The translations under genes were made by a program, and so were the position numbers. Shown in pieces: positions 23,177 through 34,704 of a stretch of DNA of 64,000 bases. The DNA comes from Gigaspora rosea (lineage: Eukaryota; Glomeromycota; Glomeromycetes; Diversisporales; Gigasporaceae), in the NCBI GenBank assembly GCA_003550325.1, contig QKWP01000827.1, forward strand, positions 76,358-140,357, in the 5' to 3' direction. Within the stretch, counting starts at the first letter, position 1; each line of letters begins with the position of its first letter. The notes under the pieces are model-generated. The model was not told the origin of the DNA, did not search any database, and was given only the letters and a program-made list of their open reading frames with translations.

Positions 23177-23308
23177 GCCATACCCGTACAAATCCGGACC
23201 TTGACCCGTGCCTATCCGATTCCATCCCGTGCCTATATGGTACATTTTTCTTATAGGGAGGAATGCTTAAAATATTAATAGATCTTATTACTTTTTATGC
23301 TTTAAAAT

Positions 23309-23974
23309 GCCTATAAAAAAAAGTAGTTCGGGTGCGGTACGGGTTGGTGTCGGGAATACACGAAATGGCAGGGTCAGAGTGATACGTACAGGCGCGTTCA
23401 GGAATGGCGCGGTAAATTGGTACGGAAATTACGTCAGGAGGTGGCACGTTATGTCACGTCATACGTAATGACACATTCATTTCACGGAATGATACGTGTC
23501 AAAGGTGGTAAATGTTGGCTCGTTTCACAAAGAGCGAAAAATCAATATTAAAAAAATTGCGATATATCATAATTTCGCTAATGAAACTGCTCTGGATGCC
23601 TTATCAAATAAAATTCCTTACAAAATTTTAAAACATGTACAGTTGGTTTGTTCATATTATATTTATAGTTGATATAAATTTATGTAATCTACATTTATGT
23701 AATCTACTTCTATGTATTTTTTTTATCACACAGTGGTATAGCACGTTAATTCACATTAATTACCCGTGCCAAAACCCGTGCCATTTGGACTAGTAAAGTG
23801 TTGCAAAACCCGAGCATTAACGGTCCAATTAGTGCGGGTATACGGTCCACCACGAGCCAAAAATCCGTGCTAATCCAAGCCTCATGCGTTCAAAATCCGG
23901 GTTTAATCCATGCCACCAAAACCCGTGCCATTCCGCCGCCAACCTTATTTTTGCGGTACATTTTTCTTATAGGG
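23309..23974. mobile_element. G-family element G2 (unit 1)
   Basis: Left end GCCTATAAAAAAAAGTAG (first base changed from C), right end CGGTACATTTTTCTTATAGGG. AAT occurs on both sides. The same element sits at the orthologous place in unit 2 (34705-35490), so it was inserted before the segmental duplication. The interior carries CGTGCCA/TGGCACG subterminal steps and no coding frame. Confidence 0.8.
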
Positions 23975-26900
23975 AATATATTTACTATTAAGTATATTAG
24001 ATATATTATATAATTTACATTATTAGATATAATGGATATTGTATAACCGATAGATTCTAATAAAACAAAAAACAAAAACCCGCCCTTAAACAAGAAGCCT
24101 CAACCAAGCACAAGACTAACTATAAAAAACAAAAATCTACGTTATCTGCAATAAAATAAGCTGATCTCGCAATAATAACCGCTCTCACTTCGTTGACGAG
24201 CTTAACATTGTTTCTCGGATTATCCCTTACACTTACAGGCAAATCTGCCTACAAAAACTTGTAAAATATAACATCACGAGTACCAAGAGGTTTAAAAATA
24301 TTGATAGATTTAATTGCTCTTTATGCTATAAATATATTTTTTACCATCAATAATTCCATTATACACTGCATATTAGATATATTATAAGAGAAATAATTAC
24401 ATATGAGGGCCTAAAAAATAAATGAATTAATTACATATAAGTGCACAAACAAAAAATCATTACACATAATGGCCACAAAATTTGAAAAATATTACAATCA
24501 AGGGACAAAATTTGTCGATTGTAAATTTTTAAAATTAAATATAACTTTCTTTTGACATTTAAACCGCTCTGCAGATTACGCGTCGCTCTGGTTATACCGA
24601 CATCTGATAAATAATCTTTAAATATAGGGTTTTAAAATGCATCTAAGAATATCCGAACTTTGATGAACAAGATAATTTTTTAGCAATCATGAGAAAAATT
24701 TTTAATTTATAAGAATAAATCTACAACATTAGGTAGCTACAAAAAAAAACCCCCACACTAATCTGCTATAGAACTACCTACACTAAATTCTATCCTAATA
24801 TTTTGATACACAAAAATTAATTCTATTTCGAATAGCCCACTGCATTTGCCTGATGCGTTTCTTGTTCGGTACATACAGGGTTAAGAGTTAATATTGGGGT
24901 TATTGTGATTTCTACTCTTAAGACACTATAAACAGAACTTACAATTCCATCACAATTTCTGCTATGAAGTACCGTAATAAAGAATTCTATTACAGAATTA
25001 TTGTAATTTTTATTATATATAAGTTACCACACTAAATTTTGTTACTGCTATTCTGGTGATACCGTCTGTAGTTAATGTCAAGTTGGTTGCATTAGAGTTA
25101 TCACAATTTCTATTATAAGTTACTGTGAAAATTCAACTATGATATGTAGTTGAGTTAGTTTGCATCAGAATTTTTGTGATTCTTACGATATTATCATAAA
25201 AAATTCTGTTATCGAACTTACTAACTCAGTACTCATTTCAACGACAGCTCACTTCACCGACATCACACCAAGTGACAATTTACTAAAAATACATACCAGC
25301 AACTAATAAAACCCCTATGTGATGTCGGCTAAGTGAACTTTCGGTGAAATGATTGTCGGTGAAGTGACCACCTTCCTAGAATTATTATAAGGTTTCAAAA
25401 AAAAATGCACAGTATTAAACTCGCGAATTGCTGAAAGTTATGTTACAATCAAAACCTTACTAGCTATTTCAGTGATATTTGATATTTATTGTGTAATTAA
25501 GGTTGAGTTTGCTTGTATCAGAATTAGTGCGGATATGCGAATAAAAAACGACTATTTCCCGTAAAGGTTTCATTTTTTTACAATTGCCAACTATTGCCCC
25601 GGTGACTCCTGCGATAATAGCCACGGAAAAACAAAGTAGCAGCATGAGATTTCTATTGTAAATTATTATAAACAATTATGAAACTTTCTCACTATTACAG
25701 TAACAATGAATGAGTAGTTTGTATCAGAACTACTATTATTTCTATTGTGAGTACGATAAAAAAATTTGTTACAAACTACTCGACACATAATATATAGTCA
25801 ATATTGAATTAGTTTGCATTGAAATGATCATAATTTCTGTTAAGAATACTGAAAAATTCCTTCACAGAACTTCCCGCTATTCTGAAAACTACAATATGTG
25901 GTTAAGGTTGAGTTAGTTTACGTCAGAATATACTATCAATTTCTATCTTGAATTACTGTAAAATTCTGTTACAGACCTTTTTTGCATTCCAGTAACGTCA
26001 AAAAGATAAGTTGTTTGTATCGAAAATACTATTATTTCTATCAAGAATATTATAAAAAATTCTATTCAAACTTACTCGAATTAGTTTGCATTGAAACAAT
26101 CGTAATTATGTCACGTGTTACTGTAAAAAATTTCCTTACAAATTTTTGCTCGCTAAAGTTGAACTAGGTTGCGTCCGAATAAATTGACGATTTTTATCGT
26201 GAATATGCGTAAAAAATTCTGTTGCAAAATTTCTCACAAAAAGATAAGTTAGTTTGTTCAAAACTACTATTATTCTATCGTAAATATTATAAAAATTCTG
26301 TTACAAACTTATTCGACACATAATATGAGTTAAGCTTGAATAATTTGCATTGAAACAAATCGTAACCTCTGTCAGGTATTACTCTAAAAATTTTCTTAAA
26401 GGGCTTGCTCGCTATTCCGATGACTATAGTATGTGGTTAAAAATAAATTATCGATTTCTATCATGAATTACTATAAAAAGATTCTATTTCATAATTTTCT
26501 CACCATTCCAGTAATGACAAAAGATGTGTTAGTTTGCATCGGAATTACTATTATTTCTATCATGAGTATTATAAAAAATTTTGTTACAAACTTACTCGAA
26601 AAATAATATGTAATTAAGGTTGAATTTGTTTGCATTGAAATGATCGTAATTTCTGATATGAATACTGTAATAAATTCCTTACAGAAGTTGCTTTGCTATT
26701 CTGATAACTACAGTATGTCGTTAAACTTGAATTTGTTTGCTTGTGAGTTGCAATAAAAAAATTATATTACAATCATTAATATTGTGGCAATGCACAGTAT
26801 GTGATTCATTAACGCATGTTAATAAAATACCCATATCTTAGCAAACCTAATATCAAAGAATAAAGCATAATAAAGGCTCTGGTCGTTTTTTATTTTTAAT

Positions 26901-27237
26901 TCACCATATCTCAATTTCATTGATTGTAATGATGTATGGTTTTGTTAAAAAAATTTATAGAATTTTTATCGTAAAATTATATAAAGTTGTAATTAGACTT
27001 TAAGTTAGAGTTAGGTCCCAATTAAAGTGAAAAATACTTACAAGGCGACTTTTTACCTCCTGAGTATTAAAATGTCCCTATATGAAATTGTTGAAAACTA
27101 AAATCTTAGAAATAAACTGGTAAGATTATAATTTAACATCCATATAATTATTTTGTAATTTACACTTTAACTTGATATTGAATAATTATTAGAAAATTAA
27201 TATAATTTTTTATTTTAGCATTTATTTTGGATATACT
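23975..27237. repeat. Duplicated AT-rich tract X1 with degenerate internal repeat
   Basis: Matches 35491-41250 apart from insertions. From about 24880 to 26760 a unit is repeated loosely: TTAGTTTGCATCAGAAT, ACTATTATTTCTATC, ATTATAAAAAATTCTG and TTACAAACTTACTCG recur in that order every 70-150 bp. Private insertions are at about 25232-25373 (a foldback with TCACTTCACCGACA ends) and 25527-25650 (GC-richer, codes on the minus strand for a short hydrophobic stretch). No gene. Confidence 0.7.
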
Positions 27238-27446
27238 AGCATAGCGGGCTTTCATTCTGATTGGATAATTTTTGTAGATCATTTCGTGATTTTACAAAAT
27301 CTGATTGGCTTATAGATTTATATTAAGAACGAGCCGAAGTAAATATTTTGTAAGATTAAATAAAAAGATACACTTATTTAAATTTAAGAATTACAATGAT
27401 TTATTATAGTACTTGGATCTAATGTTATACGAGTATAATTCTATTA

Positions 27447-27479
<33 letters not shown>

Positions 27480-28609
27480 TTATTAAAAAAAAATCTTAAA
27501 TACGGAACTATCATTTTTTTATACAGTATTTAACTATTCATATTTTAACAAATGCTTTTGTAGATTTGCATATACAAAAAGTAACCCATTTTAATTTGAC
27601 CTATTATTAATTAATAATCAAGAAAAAAAATAAGCATAATCTAAAATAATCTAAAAGATCTTTGACACAAATTTTGATTCGTGTTAACGATAAAATCCTT
27701 AAAACTAAATCACTTGCCAACAATAAATAATTATAGATAGAAAAATAATTAAATTAATATAAATAAATTAAAATAATTAATCAACTACAATAAGTAAAAG
27801 CACACGAAACTTGAACTTATCTTTTAACATTTCGACACCTTTCATCAATATCAATATCGTTGAACAACCATGATCTAAACATATTAATAATCTTGCGAAG
27901 ACTCACAAGAGACCTAAATACAAAAAAAAAACATTAATAACCTTTTCTTTTTAGAAATTCGTTCAGTCTAAATAATTAAATTGAAAAAAAAACCTTTTTT
28001 TATAGCTATATAGTTCTCATGATTATTCCTCTGTTTTCATGTTTTTAAGCCCAATATGCTCTATACGCTATGTTTAATATTCAAACCCCACATATTCGAC
28101 ACTTATTTATATATTTTAACACCTTAATAACAATACTCCTCCACATTTCGACATTCACCTTTCTCAATGCACTAGATCTTAGGCTGACATACTAAAAGAA
28201 AGACAAGTAAAACAAATAAAAGCAAAAAAAAAAAAAACTTCGTTGCTTCATTTACCGATTTAACAATCCATACCTTTGTCTACTACCAAAAAAATAGTTC
28301 TTTATTTGAGTTCCTCTTGCTTGTCTACCAAGTATGGCATTTCAACATATTTGTTAACGTACACCCTATTCAAGGGTGAAATATGTTGCTTCTCATTTAA
28401 CTTCCGAATTACTTCGCGGATTACCGAATTACTTTGACAGTTTATAAAGTAAGACGTGAACTTCCCAATTTTTTTTGTCTTACACTCTAGGAATACGTAT
28501 TAGTGGCTCCGAATTCAATCTTGTGACAGAAAATCGTTACTTTAATAAGGCTTTCTTATGATAAGATGATCTTCAAAAATCAGCCAATCATAATAAAGCC
28601 CGCTATGCT
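27238..28609. mobile_element. 1,372-bp Mutator-type non-autonomous element
   Basis: TIRs AGCATAGCGGGCTTTCATTC and (reverse complement of right end) AGCATAGCGGGCTTTATTAT continue through GATTGG...TTTTTG.AGATCAT. A perfect 9-bp duplication GGATATACT lies outside (27229-27237 and 28610-28618), and unit 2 has the empty site TTGGATATACTTATTG near 41250. A 9-bp duplication is the hallmark of MULE insertion. The interior has no convincing frame. Confidence 0.85.
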
Positions 28610-29500
28610 GGATATACTTAATATTGTAGATAAAATATAAAGTTATATTTATGTAAAGTTATTTGGATAATTTGTACAAATTTATTATCTAAATTATAAA
28701 TATTATTTAGAAATTATTTAATTAAATATTTAATTTTCAAGAACGATATTACAGAACCAGTGTTAATTAGCCATATAAAAAGTCAGATATATTTAAACTA
28801 TCACATAATCGAGATCTTTAGTTACTTATTTATTTATTTTTAATAGTTTTATATTATTTATAAAAGCGAGGCTTTTTTTTTTTTTAATTGGAAACTGTAA
28901 ATTGCATAATATTGCTATTTTAAATTTTTTGGCTTTTTTTTTAGTCGTAAAAACTGTAATGTTGATTAAATTTTACAGAATGAACCCTTAAAATTATAAT
29001 TCAACTTCTAACTCTCCAGCCGATTACTTTTTTTCCGAAAAAAATAAGTTAATAGTGAAATTTCAAATGAATAAATTATCTTTTATAAATAGATATCAAG
29101 ATTAAAACCTCTTTGCAATTTTTTGATAAAAAAAATAAAAAATTCACGTCAATACAGATAATAATCCCACCCCTCACCTCAGAACTGTAATATCCTTAAA
29201 TTTTTGGGTACAATCTAAATTAGTAGTAATTATAATACCGATATGAATGACAGAAATACGTAAATATATTGCGCAGCACCTGTAAATATTGATATTATTT
29301 ATTAATGCATAAATATCAAGCCAGCATTATGCATATGACCAGAATATATTAGCTGTCCTGAATTATAAAAATTATACTTCGCAGTCTCTTAAAAATTCTG
29401 CACGGCCTGTGCAAGCTACGCAGTGGCCCAATTCTTGATTATACGTAATCACAAGCCCCTTAAAATGGATTAAAAATGTTTCACAACATTCATTTGGCAG

Positions 29501-29510
29501 TATATATCGG
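29501..29510 (+). promoter_or_regulatory. Conserved TATATATCGG box, copy C
   Basis: Lies 62 bp before the chosen ATG (29563), exactly as in copy D, with CACAACATTCATTTGGCAG just upstream. Probable TATA box. Confidence 0.5.
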
Positions 29511-29562
29511 AGATTAAAACACTAAAGTATTGTACGCACTAAATTTTGATCATTTTTTCAAT

Positions 29563-30867
29563 ATGATAGCATTACCGAACGAATGCTACTGGATGATATT
29601 TAGTAACCTCCGGTCTAATTATAATAATTTATTTTCATGCGCCCTTGTTAACCGTCATTGGTGTAGAATAGTTATACCAATATTGTGGAGCGATCCAAAA
29701 AAACATTTTGAAGATATAAGACTTATAAGAATATTCCTTTTAACGCTAAATGTTGAAGAACAAGCTCTATTAATTCCTTTTAAAATTACTCTTCCAAATC
29801 ACCCAAAACCGTTATTTGAATATACAAGTTATATCACATGTGTTAGCAATGATTTGTATAATGGAATTAAATGTTGGCTTCATCCTGGTGGATTCAAAAT
29901 AAGATGTGAGCTGGAAAATGCCATTCAATGTTCTTTGATTGCAATGTTCCTGCGAACTAGTAAGAATCTTAAACATTTAAGTCTTAATGAAATTATTTGT
30001 AATCGAATAATATCTGAAAGTCTTCATGAGAACACTACTGTTACCTCAATATGTTTATATTATGTCCGTGCTGGTTTTAAGTCAAAAGCAATAGACGAAT
30101 TAACGAAGATCCATTACAAAAAGTTTACATTGACTTCTATAGACCTTTACAATAGTCTGAATAGTATTGAAGATATAAAGGTGTTAACAGAGTTTCTTTG
30201 CAAAAATACAACGTTGACTTCTTTGAATTTTAACTATAATAATATCGGGCCAGAAGGAGGAAAAGAATTAGCGTATGCACTTTGCCAAAAAAACGCTTCT
30301 CTGACTTCTTTGTACCTTTGGAATAATAAACTTGGATTAGAAGGAGTAAAAGCATTAGCAGATGCACTTTGCAAGAACACTACATTGACTTATTTGGATC
30401 TTAATTCTAATAATATTACACCAAATGGAGGAGAAATATTTGCAGATGCACTTTGCAAGAATGCCACACTGTCTTATTTGTGTCTTTATCGTAATTACCT
30501 TGGATCAAAAGGTGGAGAAGCATTAGCAAATGCACTTTGCAAGAATGCTACGCTGACTTCTTTAAATCTTGGTTTGAATAATCTCGGGTTAGAAGGAGCA
30601 AAAGCAATAGCAAATGCACTTTGCATGAACACGACACTAATTTCTCTAGATCTTAGTTTGAATAGTCTCAAATTAGAAGGAGCAAAAGCATTAGCAAATG
30701 CACTTTGCAACAATAATAACCTGAAAGAATTGAACCTTCGAAACAATCATCTTGAATCAGATGGAGGAAAAGTATTGTCAGAAGCATTTTGCAAAACTAC
30801 TACACTGACTTCTTTGGATCTTCGAGATAATCATATTAATAATATTTCAATAAAATATTATTATTAG
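29563..30867 (+). CDS. F-box/LRR protein, copy C (intact)
   Basis: A 434-residue protein. The F-box-like N-terminus (about 1-45: MIALPNECYWMIFSNL, SCALVNRHW, LWSDP) would bind Skp1 in an SCF ubiquitin ligase; the LRR domain would choose the substrate. After a linker with ALLIPFKITLPNHPKPLF (about 75-100), about ten RI-like LRRs of about 28 residues follow (CKNATLTSLNLGLNNLGLEG pattern), ending ISIKYYY. I chose the ATG at 29563 because D starts at the same codon; the frame is open a little further upstream but only with TTG. Residues 1 to about 160 track copy D (NDLYNGIKCWLHPGG), while the first LRRs and the tail track copy B (LYYVRAGFKSK, NISIKYYY). About four central LRRs found in B and D are missing, joined at ALCQKNASLTSLYLW. 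No intron is needed. Confidence 0.85.
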   Translation: MIALPNECYWMIFSNLRSNYNNLFSCALVNRHWCRIVIPILWSDPKKHFEDIRLIRIFLLTLNVEEQALLIPFKITLPNHPKPLFEYTSYITCVSNDLYNGIKCWLHPGGFKIRCELENAIQCSLIAMFLRTSKNLKHLSLNEIICNRIISESLHENTTVTSICLYYVRAGFKSKAIDELTKIHYKKFTLTSIDLYNSLNSIEDIKVLTEFLCKNTTLTSLNFNYNNIGPEGGKELAYALCQKNASLTSLYLWNNKLGLEGVKALADALCKNTTLTYLDLNSNNITPNGGEIFADALCKNATLSYLCLYRNYLGSKGGEALANALCKNATLTSLNLGLNNLGLEGAKAIANALCMNTTLISLDLSLNSLKLEGAKALANALCNNNNLKELNLRNNHLESDGGKVLSEAFCKTTTLTSLDLRDNHINNISIKYYY

Positions 30868-31763
30868 AATAGGCAATACATATTTCTACCATTGATTTAG
30901 TATTTCTATAGTTATTAGTAACATTAATGGCATTAATTACATTATTATAATATTATTAGAAAAAAGTAATTTGCTGCTAATGTAGTCTTATAATTCGCCA
31001 ATTATTTGGTAATATTGTATATGTGCAGTATGTTACCAATTAGAAATAAAAGAGTCCATTTGATTTTGCAATAATATTATAAAATTATAAAGAAACGAAT
31101 AAGTATGTGCTTTTTATAATAAAAATGACATTTTGCAAGTAAAAATAACTTGCTAAAGAAGAAAGTAAAATTTAAATTTATAAATGAATACCTAAATTTA
31201 GTAGGTTTGCAATGATGGTCGTAATATAGTTGAAGGCATATTTGAATTCCATATAACTGGATTTATAATGACATATTCATAGATTTATAAAATTATATTG
31301 ACCACAATTATCAATATGTTTGCATTGTAAAAAAAATAAATTTTTTTGTTATTTCTTAAGCAAAACTCATTGTTCAAATTAATTCACTTTGACTTTTTAT
31401 TTTAACAAACAAAATTCCATGAATTTTTATTTGGTATTTTAGTGAAAATGGTTGTTTACTTAGTATATATGAACAATTTATATACATTTGATTAACTTAT
31501 TTCTTTTCCTGTATTAACTAGAATAATATTCAATAGATAATAATTATGTTTTGTGTAAAGTCTGTTCAAATTCAGATGATACAGGTAACGTCAAACATGG
31601 TTTCTATCTGTAATGAGCCGAATATTCTGAACAGATTACACAAAAAATCCATACAGATGGCCAGCAAAATGCATATTTGAACTTATTAGACAGTTTGAAT
31701 AGATTGAATGGATTGAACAGCTGATTTACGATCCACATAGTTCAAGATCAGAGACTGATCACA
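30868..31763. repeat. Duplicated 3' flank of copy C
   Basis: Matches 15837-17400 (except the LTR-like insertion) and, more loosely, 46305-47103 after copy D. AT-rich, no gene. It holds the empty site of the 16183-16878 insertion near 31240. Confidence 0.75.
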
Positions 31764-32310
31764 GAGAGGAAAAATATTAGGAAATGTACTTTGCAAGAAC
31801 ACCACATTGACTCCTTTGTGCCTTCAGGATAATAAACTTGGATCTGAAGGAACAAAAGCATTAGCAAATGCACTTTATAAAAATACTATGCTACTTCTTT
31901 ATATATTAATACTAATGATATTGGGCTAATAGGATGAGAAATATTAGCAGATGCATTTTGCAAAAACACCACGCTGACCTATTTGACTCTTGGTTTTAAT
32001 GATCTTGGACCACAAGGAGGAAGAGGAAAAGTATTGGCAGATGCAATTGCAAGAACACTACGCTTACTTCTTAGATCTTAGTAGGAATAATCTTTGATCG
32101 GAAGCAGCAAATGCATTGGCAAATGCGCTTTGCAAGAATAATACTCTAAAAGAATTGAACCTTCAAAGAAATAATCTTGAATCAGATAGAGAAAATATTG
32201 CCAGGTGCACTTTGGAAAAATACTGCACTGACTTCTTTGGATCTTCGATATAATAATGTAAATGTGATCATAAAGTCAAACAATCAAGCTATCATAATCA
32301 ATTAACCAGA
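31764..32310 (+). pseudogene. LRR-domain fragment downstream of copy C
   Basis: About five broken LRR units with frame changes (LGNVLCKNTTLTPLCL, then ALANALYKNT, EILADAFCKNTTLTYLTL, a shifted unit, then LKELNLQRNNLESD and LTSLDLRYNNVNVI). It is longer at its 5' side than the unit 1 counterpart at 17401-17757. No start codon or F-box. It is a relic duplicated with the unit. Confidence 0.75.
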
Positions 32311-33104
32311 ATAGGCAATTCCATTGCCTTAATTTTAATTTCAAATTTCTGTAGTTATTAATCACATTAATAATATTATAATAATGTAGTAAAATGCATT
32401 ATTGCTGCTAATGTAGTCATTTTGTTCGCTCAGTATTGTATACTTATTTTACCGATTAGAAATAAATGTGATCCATTTGTTTTTACAATATTATAAATAT
32501 TATAAAAGTTATGAGGAAATGAAAAGGAATTGTTGCTGACAAGCTGTATCACAAATGCAAAATTAAAAATTCTTCAAGTTTTATATTCTATTTAATCAAA
32601 CCTATGTACGGTCACTATGTAATTTTACCTGATCAAATTTTTAATCAGCGAAATTAAAAATGATTGACTAAAATAACATTTTCTTCAATTACTTATAAAG
32701 AAAAGTATAAAATTCTAAAAGATTCTTCTGAATATTGCGCTTCTTTTTTCTAATTTCTTTTGAGTGAAATCTCTTCATAAGAACTATCTCTAAAAGTTAC
32801 GCTCGATTTTTGCAAAAGCTCTAGTAAATTTTTTTGGTTGTACTTATTGTACGATTTTTTTTAATAAATTGTATATTCTATTAGTTGAACACCTAAAATT
32901 TACATATTAGCATAAAATATTCGAACGTAACTTTGTTGTTTGACACTATATTGACATATTGTGAAAATTTCCAAGCAATTCCTTGTCTTTTTAGTGAGTT
33001 GAATCGTTTTGAAATTTTAACAAATATATTAAAATTATTGTTATATCGATATGTATCAATAGTGATAACAATTGTTTTTTCGTTAACATGAAAATCTGTA
33101 ATAT

Positions 33105-33415
33105 GGAGTGCTCCGTATTAAAAGGGCCCATTTTTACATTTATCTTAACTGATTTTCGGACTGATCCGGGATTAATTAAATTTCCCGATTTTGATTGGTT
33201 AAAGACGGCATGTAACTATCGGATAATCTCGTGACGTGTTGGCTCTACACAGCCTCATGTAATTTTTCTTTTTACATTATCTTGATTTTTTATTATGCAA
33301 ATCGACTTTCATTAATAATTGAAAAATATCAGTCATGTCAAAATTTAAATGAATTTGATAAAAACTCATTTTTCAAAAAATTGTAAAAATGGGCCCTTTT
33401 AATACGGAGCACTCC
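33105..33415. mobile_element. M1-family TIR element M1b, ATAT duplication
   Basis: Ends GGAGTGCTCCGTATTAAAAG and inverse, continuing GGGCCCATTTTTACA. ATAT on both sides. Unit 1 has CTGTAATATATTAAAG uninterrupted (about 18570). The interior matches M1a inverted (GCCTCATGTAATTTTTC, TTTACATTATCTTG). Non-coding. Confidence 0.85.
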
Positions 33416-33440
33416 ATATATTCAATTCTATAGTTACTTT

Positions 33441-33529
33441 AGAGTTGCCTGCCGTAATTAATTACAACCTTTACGACATATAGGTTGTAATATTACAACT
33501 TGTTAAAAACAATTACGGCAGGCAACTCT
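33441..33529. mobile_element. 89-bp foldback element
   Basis: Ends AGAGTTGCCTGCCGTAATT and its exact inverse AATTACGGCAGGCAACTCT; the inner part is again palindromic (GGTTGTAATATTACAAC). AGTTACTTT precedes and AGTTACCTT follows, a 9-bp duplication with one mismatch. Absent from unit 1. Confidence 0.75.
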
Positions 33530-33839
33530 AGTTACCTTACATAGTTTTGATCACTTAGTCCGTTTATCACCCTAATTATATATGTATTAATTTTATAATA
33601 ATATTACTGGCTATTTGCATATCGGCAGATTTTTAATAGTAAATTCCAAAAATCCGCCGACATGGAATTCCTAAATTCATATGTTTATGCTGCAGTCTCA
33701 TTTTTCATTTATCTCATTCTCTTTTAATTTCAGTTCTAATCTTGTTCTTGTTTTTCAGATTGATAAGTTATATTTATTATTCCAAAATTTTTTAAAAAAA
33801 TTATATGATATCATTATGATAAAAATCGTTACTATAAAA

Positions 33840-33998
33840 ATGGCCATTGCTAAAAAATAAATAGCCAATTTTGGATCAAGTCAACCAGAAATGCCGAAAT
33901 CGCTTATTCTTCCTGGAAAAAGGTCCATGAGAGTGAAGCATAAAAATATTCCAGAAACAAGCGCCAGAGAACAGGCGATAAACCTTTTAGATTATTAA
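33840..33998 (+). pseudogene. 53-codon ORF remnant, copy 2 (one stop)
   Basis: Paralogue of 18878-19036 with the same length and frame. TAA at codon 7 breaks it, whereas codon 26 is GGA (open). The two copies are disabled at different codons, so the common ancestor had neither stop. Product unknown. Confidence 0.55.
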
Positions 33999-34704
33999 TT
34001 TAAAGTCTTTTCAAAAAAGTAGTTATGGAAATAAGAATCCAAAAAAAGGCATGAATGCAACTATGGCATTAGCAATTGCTGCCTGAGTAAAAGACTAAAT
34101 CTAGGCCAATATCACCGGTTGTAATATTACTACTGCATTGTTAAGTGTAGAGATGCGCATGTTATTATGAAATACGCATTTTCCCATCACTAGTTAAATG
34201 GAATTGGATGAAGAATCGGCATTGATTTCAGTAATCTATATAAACATTCTTATTAAAAAAAAGAATAAAGGAATATAGCGAAAAATAATTTCTTTGAAAA
34301 ATGAAGACATGGTTATTTCAATTGCAAATGAAAAACTACAAAATGTTATATATCTTGATGTCTGAGAGTAAATAATTATGTAAGATCAAATTGTGCAACT
34401 TTCGCTTAAAGTACTCTTACCGATGTTTATGATTTAATCTTGGCAAAATAGAACTTAAGAGTATAAACTTTTATAGATTTTTGAATATCAACAAAATTAA
34501 ATTAGCTATAGGCTGTAATAATCCTATATGTAATTGATCTAATTAATCAATTAATTCTGGCTTAGTGGAGCAATTGATTAATTCCTCCCACTTCTTACAG
34601 GCAAATTTTAATTTTTGTCTACAAATATTTAGTAAATGTGACATCGCGAATGCCAGGAATGCTTAAAATATTAATAGATCTAATTACTTTTTATGCTTTA
34701 AAAT

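Larger units (their letters stand above)
19718..23258. mobile_element. G-family TIR element G1, inflated by four other insertions
   Basis: The ends are CCCTATAAGAAAAGTGG and (right end) TTTTTCTTATAGGG, flanked by AGG on both sides. Unit 2 has the empty site AATGCCAGGAATGC (about 34648). Nested within are 19769-20693, 20989-22690 (itself holding 21725-22458, which holds 22030-22419) and 22978-23176. Subtracting these with their duplications leaves about 695 bp, matching G2 (666 bp) and G3 (674 bp). The inner sequence is packed with GTGGCACG/CGTGCCA steps in both orientations, as subterminal repeats. The 3-bp duplication and subterminal repeats fit CACTA/EnSpm-type transposition; the CCCTA end is an unusual variant. 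No transposase. Confidence 0.8.
13253..28700. repeat. Segmental duplication unit 1 (copy B)
   Basis: The unit starts with the block ATTATTTAATTAAATATTTA / TTTTCAAGAACGATATTACAG, which recurs at about 28703 and 41331. It contains LRR copy B, its 3' flank, an LRR fragment, a conserved non-coding tract, a small ORF remnant, a G-family element and the tract 23975-28700. The same order is found in unit 2 after subtracting insertions. Unit 1 carries private insertions at 16183-16878, 19718-23258 and 27238-28609, plus smaller ones. Confidence 0.85.

Noticed and set aside
22880..23225. Tyr/Val/Arg-rich frames
   Set aside because: Produced by the GTAC alternation in a 199-bp MITE.
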